NCBI GenBank assembly: GCA_020850355.1
Contig: JADZEX010000062.1
Location: 51,692 to 115,691 of the forward strand
Direction: 5' to 3'
Origin: Fimbriimonadaceae bacterium
GTDB lineage: Bacteria; Armatimonadota; UBA10988
DNA length: 64,000 nt
Made by a program: the position numbers and the translations under genes. The notes under the pieces are model-generated. The model saw nothing but the letters and a program-made list of their open reading frames with translations, was not told the origin of the DNA and did not search any database. Below, one piece after another: positions 52,339-60,375 of this stretch. Every line of letters begins with the position of its first letter. Within the stretch, counting starts at the first letter, position 1.

Positions 52339-54770
52339 CAGCGTGCTCCGCGCACGTTGGCGACCTGCCACTCGTAGATCGACGGCACCGCCGGCTGCGG
52401 CCGCGGCGCTTCCAGGTTCAGCGGCAGCACCTGGTTGCCTTGCTCCAAAGCGGGCTTCGAGGCGCCGAGCAGCAAGGTGCCATTGCCCCCGTAGACCCGG
52501 TTGTCGACCAGCTCGAGGCCACCGCAGTCGGGCGTTTGCAGCAGCACCGCCGGCTGCGTGGCGTCCTCGAGCACGAAGACGTTGCCACGGACCTGGTGGT
52601 CGAAGCTGTAGGTCTTGGCGAAGATGCCCTGCCCCGACTTCACCCGGAAGCGGTTGTGCAGGATCATCCAGCCCTCGTTCATGCCGCCCATCCAGAGCCC
52701 CGTGCGGGCGCTCCGCAGATCGCAGTTGTAGACCACGTTGCGCGGCCCGTTCGGCCCGTGGGCAGCGTCTTCGGGCGGTGAGGCCCAGGCCCCGTAGCCG
52801 TAGGCGCCGTTGCCCGGGTTGGCGACGACCACGCACTGCTCGAAGAGGTTCTCGTTGGTCCAGCCGCTGTGCCACTGCGCGTCGCTGTCGACGAAGGTCG
52901 AGCGCCGAATCACGTTGCCCGACGCGGCCCACTGGACGCACGGCGCGTGGCGCAGCTTGCGGGTTTCGCAGTCCGTCAGCAGGCAGTCGAAGCTGTTCTC
53001 CCACCCGGCGTAGGCGGTGCCGCCGCCGCCCTTGAACCAGGCGTCGTCGAAGAGGCAGTCGCGGATGGTGCAGCGCTCGGCGTAGGCCCCGTAGAGCGGG
53101 AAGCGGCCGCACTTGTTGACGGTCACCCGCTGCGCCCAGCAGCCCACCGCGTAGGTGAACATCGCGGTGTTGATCCAGAGGTCCTCGGTCTGCGTGATGC
53201 TGAAGTCTTCCAGCCCACAGCCGGTGATGGCGTCGATCTTCCAGAGGCGCGCCCCATCGACCACTGGGAACTCGATCCGCAGCGGCTCGCCGAGCGTCAC
53301 GCGGTCGCCGGCGACGGCGCGGATCGGCACGATGTTCAGCCGGTAGTTGCCGTGCGGGCACTTGTTCTGGGTCAGCTCCTTCCAGCGCGGCGTCGCCGGA
53401 CCTTCCAGAACCGCCCAGTCGCCAGCCGCCAGGCCGGTCGTGGCCTTGAGCTGCAGGCTGGTGTCACCCCGTCGCCCGTCGGCCGCCAGCTCCAACCGCT
53501 GCGCCTTCCACCAGCGCCCGTCGCCGCTGATGCTGATGGCGTTGTTCCAGGAGCCCGGCCGCAGGTCGGCGGGATCGCTGCCGGTGCGGTCGACCCGGAA
53601 GGTCCGGCTGACCTCCCTGGTGCGCCCGTCGCCGTAGGTCGCCACCCCGCGCACCGTCACGCTGTTAGCCTCGGGCGGCAGCGCCTTGATGGCGTCGCTG
53701 CCGCTGGCGTTGAGGCTGAAGGTGTTGCCCCAGTGCGGCTGCCACTCCACCTTGCGCACCGACTTGTCACCGACCCACAGCTCCAGCTTCTTGAGGTCGC
53801 GCGGCGTGGCGTGCAGCGCCAGCGGAGAGTTGTTGTAGAGCACTTCGCCGCTCGGCTGCGGCAGCTTGATGCCGTCGGGGCCCAGGTTGTACCGGAAGCG
53901 CAGGTGCGTCCGCTCTCGCCCGGCCCCGCGCAGCACCACGCCGTTGTGGCGGATCGCCAGCGGCTGGTCGAGCTGCCACACCCCCGGCCCAATGGTCACC
54001 GCCCCGCCACCGCCGGCACCCACCTGATCGATCGCCCGCTGCAGCGCGGCGGAGTCGTCCAGCTCGTCGTCGGGCCGGGCGCCCAGGCTGGCCAGGTCGA
54101 GCTTCGCGGCGACCGTCGGAATACCGCCGGGCACGCCGGCGAACGACCAGTTCGGGTAGACCAGCCCATCCGGTCCGACCACATCGGCTGCTGTCAGGCG
54201 GCCGGTCTCGTTGGGCCGCAGCTTGTAGCTCGGCGTCCACAGCGGCGGCCGCGGCGGGGTCTGACCAACATCGACAATCGCCAGGTCGTCGACCACCGCG
54301 GTCACCGTGGCGTGGCTGTAGGAGTGCAGCCAGATCTCCAGGAAGGCGGTGTCGGCGGTCGTGAAGACGGCCAGTTCGGCGGTGCTCCACTGGCCCGCCG
54401 GCGCGTCGGGCAGACCACGGTGGAACTCATCGCCCTTGCCGATCAACTGCCGCGCGGCGCTGAGCCGCCGCACGTAGAAGCCGAGACCGGTGCCGCTGAT
54501 CGGATAGACCTTGGCGCGGCAGAGGTAGCTGGTGGCCGGCTTCACCGGCACCGCCGCGGCGGTGGCGTCGGCGCTGGCGTTGGCGCCGGGGTCGACCAAC
54601 TTCAGGGCGGCCTGGCCGCTGGCCACGGGGTCGCTCACCAGGGCCACGCTGCCAGCCGGTCGCCAGCCCTCCAGCCCGTTCTCGAAGCCGGGGTTGGGCA
54701 ACGGCAGGAGCACCTCTTGAGCGGTGACGGCGGCGGTCAGCAGGAGACTGCAGAGCAGGGCGCGAGGCAT
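52338..54770 (-). CDS. Secreted right-handed beta-helix protein, carbohydrate-active
   Basis: 810 residues. A signal peptide (ALLCSLLLTAAVTAQ) and an N-terminal CBM-like domain (NPGFENGLEGWRPAGS) come first. A pectate-lyase-like region follows (DDSAALQRAIDQVGAGGGG, AIRHNGVVLRGAGRERTHL), then parallel beta-helix rungs (GCGLEDFSITQTEDLWI, AYAERCTIRDCLFDD, NENLFEQCVVVANPG, GLWMGGMNEGWMILHNRF). The fold is used by pectate lyases, mannuronan epimerases and heparinase-like enzymes. Exact substrate cannot be told. It starts 20 bases from the tRNA gene on the same strand and couples to the c-di-AMP receptor gene. Confidence 0.85.
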   Translation of the reverse strand: MPRALLCSLLLTAAVTAQEVLLPLPNPGFENGLEGWRPAGSVALVSDPVASGQAALKLVDPGANASADATAAAVPVKPATSYLCRAKVYPISGTGLGFYVRRLSAARQLIGKGDEFHRGLPDAPAGQWSTAELAVFTTADTAFLEIWLHSYSHATVTAVVDDLAIVDVGQTPPRPPLWTPSYKLRPNETGRLTAADVVGPDGLVYPNWSFAGVPGGIPTVAAKLDLASLGARPDDELDDSAALQRAIDQVGAGGGGAVTIGPGVWQLDQPLAIRHNGVVLRGAGRERTHLRFRYNLGPDGIKLPQPSGEVLYNNSPLALHATPRDLKKLELWVGDKSVRKVEWQPHWGNTFSLNASGSDAIKALPPEANSVTVRGVATYGDGRTREVSRTFRVDRTGSDPADLRPGSWNNAISISGDGRWWKAQRLELAADGRRGDTSLQLKATTGLAAGDWAVLEGPATPRWKELTQNKCPHGNYRLNIVPIRAVAGDRVTLGEPLRIEFPVVDGARLWKIDAITGCGLEDFSITQTEDLWINTAMFTYAVGCWAQRVTVNKCGRFPLYGAYAERCTIRDCLFDDAWFKGGGGTAYAGWENSFDCLLTDCETRKLRHAPCVQWAASGNVIRRSTFVDSDAQWHSGWTNENLFEQCVVVANPGNGAYGYGAWASPPEDAAHGPNGPRNVVYNCDLRSARTGLWMGGMNEGWMILHNRFRVKSGQGIFAKTYSFDHQVRGNVFVLEDATQPAVLLQTPDCGGLELVDNRVYGGNGTLLLGASKPALEQGNQVLPLNLEAPRPQPAVPSIYEWQVANVRGAR

Positions 54771-54790
54771 GGCGATCTCCGCGGGGGTGA

Positions 54791-54864
54791 TACGCCCGGG
54801 AGGATTCGAACCCCCGACCCCCTGGTCCGAAGCCAGGTGCTCTGGTCCGCTGAGCTACGGGCGC
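54791..54864 (-). tRNA. tRNA-Arg (anticodon TCG)
   Basis: A 74-base cloverleaf on the minus strand. Acceptor stem GCGCCCG pairs with CGGGCGT (first pair G-U), the D-arm has TAGCTCAGCGG, the anticodon stem CCTGG/CCAGG encloses loop CTTCGGA with anticodon TCG, and the T-arm is GGGGG-TTCGAAT-CCTCC. CCA is not encoded. It reads CGA codons. A TTGACA-17-TATGCT promoter lies upstream. Confidence 0.95.
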
Positions 54865-54873
54865 GGTCCCCAG

Positions 54874-54902
54874 AGCATAGAACCTGGCCCGCGGGCTGTC
54901 AA
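54874..54902 (-). promoter_or_regulatory. Strong promoter of tRNA-Arg
   Basis: Perfect -35 TTGACA (54902-54897), 17-base spacer and -10 TATGCT (54879-54874). The start point would be near 54867, three bases before the mature 5' end. Confidence 0.78.
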
Positions 54903-54968
54903 CCGCGGAAGGAGTCCCGCGGCACCCGCCGAAGCGGTCGCCAACCGCCTTCGCGGCACGAGAGTTAC

Positions 54969-56258
54969 ATGGCCAGCACCCTCACCGACACCCTGGCGCT
55001 TGACGGCGGACCGCGCGCGATTCCCGAGCCCCTGCCTGGCGGCGCTGCCGCCCGCAGCCTGATCGACGAACGCGAGGTCGAGGCCGTCAGCGCCGTGATC
55101 CGCTCCGGTCAGCTCTTCCGCTTCGCCGACCACGACAACTCGCAGTGTACGCAGTTTGAGAAGGAGGCCTGCGACTACGTCGGCGTGAAGTACGGTCTGA
55201 TCGTCAACAGCGGCACCGACGCGCTGATCTGCGGCCTGGTCGGCCTCGGCGTCGGCCCCGGCGACGAGGTGCTGGTGCCGGCCTACACCTACATCGCCTC
55301 GGCCGCGGCGGTTGTCGCCGTCGGCGCGGTGCCGGTGATCGTCGAATGCGACGAGAGCCTGGGCATGGACCCGGCCGACGCCGCCGCCAAGATCACCCCG
55401 TACACCAAGGCGATGCTGCCGGTCCACATGCAGGGCGTGCCCTGCCGGTTGGCCGACCTGCTGGGCCTGGCCAAGGAGCAGGGCCTGCTGGTGCTCGAAG
55501 ACTGCTGCCAGTCGATCGGCGCCCGCTACCACGGCCGGGTCACCGGCAGCTTCGGCGACGCCGGCGCCTGGAGCCTCAACTACTACAAGGTGATCACCTG
55601 CGGCGAAGGTGGCTTTGTGTTCACCAACAGCTACCCGGCCTACGAGCGGATCTGCTTCACCGGCGAGCCGGGGCTGCCGATGTGGATGAAGGACAACTAC
55701 GGCGACAGCTTCGGCTGGCAGGGCGAACCGTTCAGCTTCCTGGGCCTCCGCAGCAACGAGATCTCAGCGGCAATGATTCGCGTGCAGCTCTCGAAAATCG
55801 AGACCGCCCTGGGCCGTACTCGCGCCGTGAAGCACGCCGTGCTCGACGACCTTGACCCCGCGCCGCGGCACTATCGCTTGCAGCACCAGGACGACCCGCG
55901 CGGCGACTGCGGCCTCTCGCTGGCGCTGATCTGTCACAACCAGGAAACCGCCCACCGCTTCGGCGCCGCGCTCAGCGCCGAGGGCATGGGCACCGGCGCC
56001 GCCCACCGCGAGGGCTTCCCCGACCGCCACATCTACCGTTACTGGGACAGCATCCTGAACAAGCGTGCCTACCACCCGCACGCCTCGCCGTGGACGCATC
56101 CGGCTTACAAGGGCCGTGTCGAGTACCACCAGGACATGTGCCCCCGGACGCTCGACATCCTCAACCGCACGCTGCGGCTGGGGCTCAATGTCAACATGAC
56201 CGCGGCGCACGGACAGCAGATCGCCGCGGCCATCAACAAGGTCGACCGGCTGATCTGA
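54969..56258 (+). CDS. DegT/DnrJ/EryC1-family PLP aminotransferase
   Basis: 429 residues. PLP lysine is Lys 207 in NYYKVITCGEGG. The phosphate-binding NSGTDALI, PAYTYIASAAAV and LEDCCQSIGARY motifs complete the family. These enzymes aminate nucleotide-bound keto-sugars for surface polysaccharide or specialised-metabolite sugars. The ATG at 54969 follows GAGAG; the long open frame before it crosses the tRNA gene and is spurious. It converges on the next gene with a six-base gap. No other nucleotide-sugar gene is adjacent. Confidence 0.88.
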   Translation: MASTLTDTLALDGGPRAIPEPLPGGAAARSLIDEREVEAVSAVIRSGQLFRFADHDNSQCTQFEKEACDYVGVKYGLIVNSGTDALICGLVGLGVGPGDEVLVPAYTYIASAAAVVAVGAVPVIVECDESLGMDPADAAAKITPYTKAMLPVHMQGVPCRLADLLGLAKEQGLLVLEDCCQSIGARYHGRVTGSFGDAGAWSLNYYKVITCGEGGFVFTNSYPAYERICFTGEPGLPMWMKDNYGDSFGWQGEPFSFLGLRSNEISAAMIRVQLSKIETALGRTRAVKHAVLDDLDPAPRHYRLQHQDDPRGDCGLSLALICHNQETAHRFGAALSAEGMGTGAAHREGFPDRHIYRYWDSILNKRAYHPHASPWTHPAYKGRVEYHQDMCPRTLDILNRTLRLGLNVNMTAAHGQQIAAAINKVDRLI

Positions 56259-56264
56259 GCCGCC

Positions 56265-57512
56265 TCAGTCGGCCGGCAGCCCGCGGCGCAGCGCTTCGTG
56301 GTAGGCGTTGACCGCCATGTAGCAGAGGCTGGTGACCTGCTTCGTCGGGTCGAAGCAGAGCAGTGCCTCGCGCACGAACGGCGCGGCCGCGGCCCAGGTC
56401 TCGTCGTCGCCCGCCAGGGCGACGATCCAGGCCGCGTGCAGCGGTTCGCGAAGGGTGCTGTCCTCATGCGCATCGCGGGTGTTGCGGCGGTGCCATTCGT
56501 TGACCTGCCGCTCGGCCACCGGACGGGTCGCCGCCTCGACCGGCTGCGGCGTCCACCACTGGTTGAGCCAACGCCAGTCGGAGCTGAAGACGCCCACCTC
56601 GGAGCGGTGCTCGCGGCAGCGGGCGATGTGCGGCGCGGCCTTGCGCGCCATCGCCTGCAGGCCGGCCTGGTAGTCCGCGCGCAGCGCCGGGTCGTCTTCC
56701 CATTCGGCCAGCCGGGCCTGCGCGTAGACGCAACTGGCCGACGTCCAGAACGGCGGGTTGTGGAAGTAGACCGGCGGCGTGCCGACCGGTCCCCAGTCGA
56801 ACCCGTGGCGGCAGATCGCCTGCCGGTCGCGGCCCTGCTGGTCGGTGCCTTCGTGCAGCGCGGCGCGGTAGCGCTGGTCCCAGGCCCGGTCACCGGTCAG
56901 CCGGGCCAGGGCCCGACAGAGGAACAGCAGCCGTGGCGCGGCCACCGGCTCGAGCCCGCGACAGCTCCCGCGGTGGCCGTAGCCCGGACGATCGCTTGGG
57001 AAGTACCAGCCGAGGTCGTGCACCGCGGTGACCACCGCCACCAGTCTGGCGGCAATCCGCTCGCGCAAGGCCGGGTCCGGCAGGTCGGTCTCCAGCAGGC
57101 GGTGCAGCCCGCAGAACCAGGGGAAGGTCTGGTCGTCCGACCCGCAGATGGCGTGGCTGACCCCATCGGCGGCCACCCCGCGGGCCACGAAGCCGGGCGT
57201 CTGTCCGACCTCGCTGAGCCGCAGCAGCCCGTCGACAATCGCCAGCGCCTGCTGCCGCGTGCGGTCGCTGGGCGCCTGCTCCCAGCGGCGGCAGAGCCCC
57301 AGCAGGTACATCCCTCCGAAGAACGCCCCGTCCTCGTTGGGCAGCGACCAGGCGAAGGCGTTCGGCCGCCCCTCGGCCAGCTCCGCCGCCGTCGGCAGGT
57401 GCACCGTGCCATCCAGCTCGGCATGGTCGTAGAACGTGTGGAAGCGCGGGTCGATGAACCGCGCCCAGAGCTCGGCATTGGTGCGGTCAACAGCAGCGGC
57501 GACGGTGGGCAT
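56265..57512 (-). CDS. Putative alpha/alpha-barrel enzyme of unknown function
   Basis: 415 residues rich in tryptophan and helices: FFGGMYLLGLCRRWE, GVSHAICGSDDQTFPWFCGLHRLLE, CRALARLTGDRAWDQRYRAALHEG, NPPFWTSASCVYAQARLAEWE. The pattern fits an (alpha/alpha)6 toroid like those of glycoside hydrolases and polysaccharide lyases, but no family was assigned. No signal peptide. ATG at 57512 after AGGAAG is preferred; the frame continues upstream without similarity. It is divergent from a Gfo/Idh oxidoreductase, and the pair may act in sugar breakdown. Confidence 0.55.
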   Translation of the reverse strand: MPTVAAAVDRTNAELWARFIDPRFHTFYDHAELDGTVHLPTAAELAEGRPNAFAWSLPNEDGAFFGGMYLLGLCRRWEQAPSDRTRQQALAIVDGLLRLSEVGQTPGFVARGVAADGVSHAICGSDDQTFPWFCGLHRLLETDLPDPALRERIAARLVAVVTAVHDLGWYFPSDRPGYGHRGSCRGLEPVAAPRLLFLCRALARLTGDRAWDQRYRAALHEGTDQQGRDRQAICRHGFDWGPVGTPPVYFHNPPFWTSASCVYAQARLAEWEDDPALRADYQAGLQAMARKAAPHIARCREHRSEVGVFSSDWRWLNQWWTPQPVEAATRPVAERQVNEWHRRNTRDAHEDSTLREPLHAAWIVALAGDDETWAAAAPFVREALLCFDPTKQVTSLCYMAVNAYHEALRRGLPAD

Positions 57513-57708
57513 CACGACTTCCTGGCGGACCGGGTTCACCAACCCGCGGGCCGAACCTGCCGGCAGGTCGACCGCGACCGGGTGATGCGGCACCAATCGG
57601 CCTCTCTTGGAGGGCCCGCCACGCGGCTGCCCTCTGGCGATTCCTCCCCGTTGCCTCCCCGCCGCGGGCGTGCTAACCTCCCGCGCGGGTGGAGCGAAAG
57701 GACGGACC
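57513..57708. promoter_or_regulatory. Divergent intergenic region with palindromes
   Basis: The largest gene-free gap in the window, 196 bases. It holds ACCTGCCGGCAGGT, a perfect 14-base palindrome (57555-57568), and CGGGTT-CACC-AACCCG (57531-57546). Either could be an operator for the divergent genes. A promoter for the rightward gene lies at 57651-57679. Nothing else was recognised. Confidence 0.4.
57651..57679 (+). promoter_or_regulatory. Probable promoter of the Gfo/Idh gene at 57709
   Basis: TTGCCT (57651-57656) and TAACCT (57674-57679) are 17 bases apart. Transcription would start near 57686, within the palindrome CCCGCGCGGG (57680-57689), leaving about 23 bases before the ATG. Confidence 0.45.
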
Positions 57709-58707
57709 ATGAAGCTGGCACTGCTGAGCGGCGCGCATGTACACACGCCGGGGTATCTGAAGACCATCAAGGAACGCGACGACCTGGAGCTGGCCGTCGT
57801 GTGGGACGACATGCCCTCGCGCGGCGAGGCGATTGCCCAGGACATGGGCTGCGCCTACGAGCCGGACCTGGCCCAGGCCGTGCAGACCCCTGGCGTGGCG
57901 GCGAGTATCATCTGTGCCGACAACGCCGGGCACCGCAAGCTGGTCGAAGCGAGCTGCGCCGCCGGGCTGCAGATCTTCTGCGAGAAGCCGATGGCGCTCA
58001 GCGTCGAGGATGCTGACGCGATGCTGGCGGCCATCCGCGGCAGCGGGGTGAAGGCCATCTTCGGCTTCTTTCAGCCCTACAACGGCGCCGCGCTGGCGGT
58101 CCGCAAGCTGGTCGCCGAGGGCGGGCTGGGCGAGATCTCGCAGCTCACCTATCGCAACTCGCACCACGCCGCCTACGGCCGCTGGTTCGACCGGCCCGAA
58201 GTGGCCTGGTTCACGCAGCCCGAGAAGGCAGGCGGCGGCGCCTTCTGCGACATGGGCGCCCATGCGATGCACTTTGTGCGGCTGGTCTTCGGGCCGGTCA
58301 GCAGCGTCAGCGCGGTGATCTCCAACAAGTCCGGGCAGTACCCCGACGTGGACGACCATGGCATCGCCCTCTGTACCTTCGCCAACGGCGCGACCGGCGT
58401 GATCGAGGCCTCCTGGGTCTTCACCGGCGGGCCGACCGGGCTGGAGGTGATTGGCAGCCAGGGCAGCCTGACGCTGCGCGGCGGCAAGGCGGTGTTCCAG
58501 CCGTTTGTCGACAACAAGCCCGGCGAGGCGCGTGAGCTGGCGCCGCTGGCCGGCGAGCCGACCCACCTGGCGCGGCTGCTGGCGCTGATCCAGGGCGACC
58601 TGGACGCCGCGGCCTGCGATGCCGACTTGGACTGCTGCCGCGACGCGGTGGCGATCAGCGTGGCGGCCTACGCCAGCAGCGCCAGCGGCGAGCGCGTGGC
58701 GCTGTAG
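57709..58707 (+). CDS. Gfo/Idh/MocA-family oxidoreductase
   Basis: 332 residues. The N-terminal NAD(P) Rossmann fold is slightly unusual (LALLSGAHVHTPGYL rather than GxGxxG). The lysine motif FCEKPMAL and the catalytic-region GGGAFCDMGAHAMHFV are conserved. Acts on a sugar or cyclitol. ATG at 57709 follows AAAGGACGG. Next to a presumed alpha/alpha-barrel enzyme on the other strand. A 9-bp repeat follows its stop. Confidence 0.87.
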   Translation: MKLALLSGAHVHTPGYLKTIKERDDLELAVVWDDMPSRGEAIAQDMGCAYEPDLAQAVQTPGVAASIICADNAGHRKLVEASCAAGLQIFCEKPMALSVEDADAMLAAIRGSGVKAIFGFFQPYNGAALAVRKLVAEGGLGEISQLTYRNSHHAAYGRWFDRPEVAWFTQPEKAGGGAFCDMGAHAMHFVRLVFGPVSSVSAVISNKSGQYPDVDDHGIALCTFANGATGVIEASWVFTGGPTGLEVIGSQGSLTLRGGKAVFQPFVDNKPGEARELAPLAGEPTHLARLLALIQGDLDAAACDADLDCCRDAVAISVAAYASSASGERVAL

Positions 58708-58725
58708 GGAGCTGCCAGATCAGGT

Positions 58726-58786
58726 GGATCGGTCGGATCGGTCGGATCGGTCGGACCGGTCGGATCGGACCGATCCGACCGGTCCG
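58726..58786. repeat. Nine-base tandem repeat with a long palindrome
   Basis: Five units of GGATCGGTC or close variants (58726-58770): three exact, then GGACCGGTC and GGATCGGAC. The last two units run into their own complement, forming a 17-base inverted repeat centred at 58769 (58752-58768 with 58770-58786). As RNA it would form a very stable hairpin just after the oxidoreductase stop. Such short arrays often spread between genes of one genome; function unknown. Confidence 0.8.
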
Positions 58787-58828
58787 GGCCCCCCGGCGCA
58801 CCGCACCATGCGCCGGACGGAGTTGCCC

Positions 58829-59764
58829 ATGCGCCCTCGCCTGTTGCTCCTGCTGCTCCTGGGGGTCGGCCTGGCCAACGCCGAACCGTTCAGCATCGCC
58901 GTGATCCCAGACGCCCAACAGGAAGTCCTGCGGGCTGACGACACGCGGCTGCGCGACCGGCTGCAGTGGCTGGTTGCGCAGCGCGCCGCGCTCAACTTGC
59001 AGGTGGTGCTGCAGGTTGGCGACCTGCTCAACTGGGACACCCCCGACCACGCGCAGTACGAGCGCGCCAGCGCCGCCTTCCGGGTGCTCGACGAGGCCGG
59101 GCTGCCCTACGTCACCTGCCTCGGCAACCACGACACCGCCGCCACCAAAGAAGGCGGCAGCGCCGCGCCCGGCAACGTCCACGACAATCTGCGGACGACG
59201 AACACCTACAACCAGTACTTCCCGCTGAGCCGCTTCAGGCTGCTCCAGGGCACCTGCGAGCCCAACAAGATCGACAACGCCTGGCATGTGCTCCGGGCCG
59301 GAGGCCTGAACTGGCTGCTGCTGAACCTGGAGCTGTGGCCGCGGGCCGTCGCCATCGAGTGGGCCAAGGGCCTCATCGCGCAGCACCCGCGACACAACGT
59401 GCTGCTGCTGACCCACAGCTTCGTGACCGGGGGCGGGGCGATCGAACAGCTCAACGGCGGCTACGGCGACCACAGTCCGCAGTTCGTCTACGACCAGTTG
59501 GTGGCACCCTACCCCCAGGTCCGCGCCGTCTTTTCGGGGCACACCGGATCGCACGGCTACTGGCGCCGCGACCGGGCCGACGGCAGCCCGTTCCACCAGT
59601 TCCTGCAGTGCTACCACGACAACACCACCAACCCGGTCCGCCTGGTCACCATCGACCCGGCCGAAGGCACCTTGCGGTCGCGAGTGGCCTGTCCGTCGCT
59701 GGGCCAGGACAAGGCCGATGGCTCAACCTTCGAACTGCGCGGACTGAGCTGGGTGCAGCCCTGA
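58829..59764 (+). CDS. Secreted metallophosphatase (calcineurin-like)
   Basis: 311 residues with a signal peptide (RLLLLLLLGVGLANA). Two-metal motifs are in order: IAVIPDAQ, VLQVGDLLNW, CLGNHDT, LLLTHSFV and FSGHTGSHGY. It hydrolyses phosphomonoesters or diesters outside the cytoplasm. ATG 58829 is seven bases after GGACGGAG; an earlier ATG at 58808 lacks a good site. Followed by a cytoplasmic-type tyrosine phosphatase in the same direction. Confidence 0.85.
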   Translation: MRPRLLLLLLLGVGLANAEPFSIAVIPDAQQEVLRADDTRLRDRLQWLVAQRAALNLQVVLQVGDLLNWDTPDHAQYERASAAFRVLDEAGLPYVTCLGNHDTAATKEGGSAAPGNVHDNLRTTNTYNQYFPLSRFRLLQGTCEPNKIDNAWHVLRAGGLNWLLLNLELWPRAVAIEWAKGLIAQHPRHNVLLLTHSFVTGGGAIEQLNGGYGDHSPQFVYDQLVAPYPQVRAVFSGHTGSHGYWRRDRADGSPFHQFLQCYHDNTTNPVRLVTIDPAEGTLRSRVACPSLGQDKADGSTFELRGLSWVQP

Positions 59765-59829
59765 GCCCGCGCTGACAGATTTGCGGCGGGGCGCCGTTCT
59801 GCTTGAGGAATCGTCCCCCGGAGATTGGC

Positions 59830-60375
59830 TTGCCGCTGCCACCCCCGTTGTCGCGGAGCTACTGGGTTGAACCCGGCTTGCTGTTGGCGGGTGCCTACCC
59901 CGGAGACCCCTCGCCGCAGGTCACCGCCAGCCGCGTCACGGCGCTGCTCGACGCCGGCATCCGACTGGTGATCAACCTGATGGAGCCCGCCGAGCGTGAC
60001 CACCAGGGCAGGCTGTTCGCGCCCTACGAGCCCGAGTTGCAGGCCCAGGCGGCGGCCCGCGGGGTCGCCGTCCGCTGCCTGCGGGAGCCAGTCCGCGACC
60101 TCGCGACGCCCAGCGCCGCCACGATGCAGCGGCTGCTGGCGGTGGTCGACGGCGCACTGGCCAGCGGCGAGCCGGTCTACCTGCACTGCTGGGGCGGCCG
60201 CGGTCGCACCGGCACCGTGGTCGGCTGTTGGCTGATGCAGCGGCTCGGCCTCAGTGGCGATGCTACGTTGGAGCTGATTCGGCGGCTGCGCGCGGCCGAC
60301 CCGACCGCGCACCAGCCGTCACCGGAGACCGCCGCGCAGATCGCGATGGTGCGGCAGTGGCCGCCGCTACGGTAG
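59830..60375 (+). CDS. Dual-specificity/tyrosine phosphatase-like protein
   Basis: 181 residues. The phosphatase loop YLHCWGGRGRTG carries Cys and Arg of the CxxxxxR motif. The N-terminus SYWVEPGLLLAGAYPGDP is typical of small bacterial dual-specificity phosphatases. TTG at 59830, six bases after GGAG, is chosen; a TTG at 59803 lacks such a site. It overlaps the end of the convergent gene by nine bases. Confidence 0.8.
   Translation: MPLPPPLSRSYWVEPGLLLAGAYPGDPSPQVTASRVTALLDAGIRLVINLMEPAERDHQGRLFAPYEPELQAQAAARGVAVRCLREPVRDLATPSAATMQRLLAVVDGALASGEPVYLHCWGGRGRTGTVVGCWLMQRLGLSGDATLELIRRLRAADPTAHQPSPETAAQIAMVRQWPPLR

Noticed and set aside
52869..54968. N-terminal extension of the DegT aminotransferase by 700 codons
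   Set aside because: The frame is merely open through the antisense beta-helix gene and the tRNA; the family start is at 54969.
58619..58828. Coding of a DRSDRSDRSD peptide before the metallophosphatase
   Set aside because: It is only a translation of the intergenic 9-bp repeat; the signal peptide and Shine-Dalgarno site place the start at 58829.
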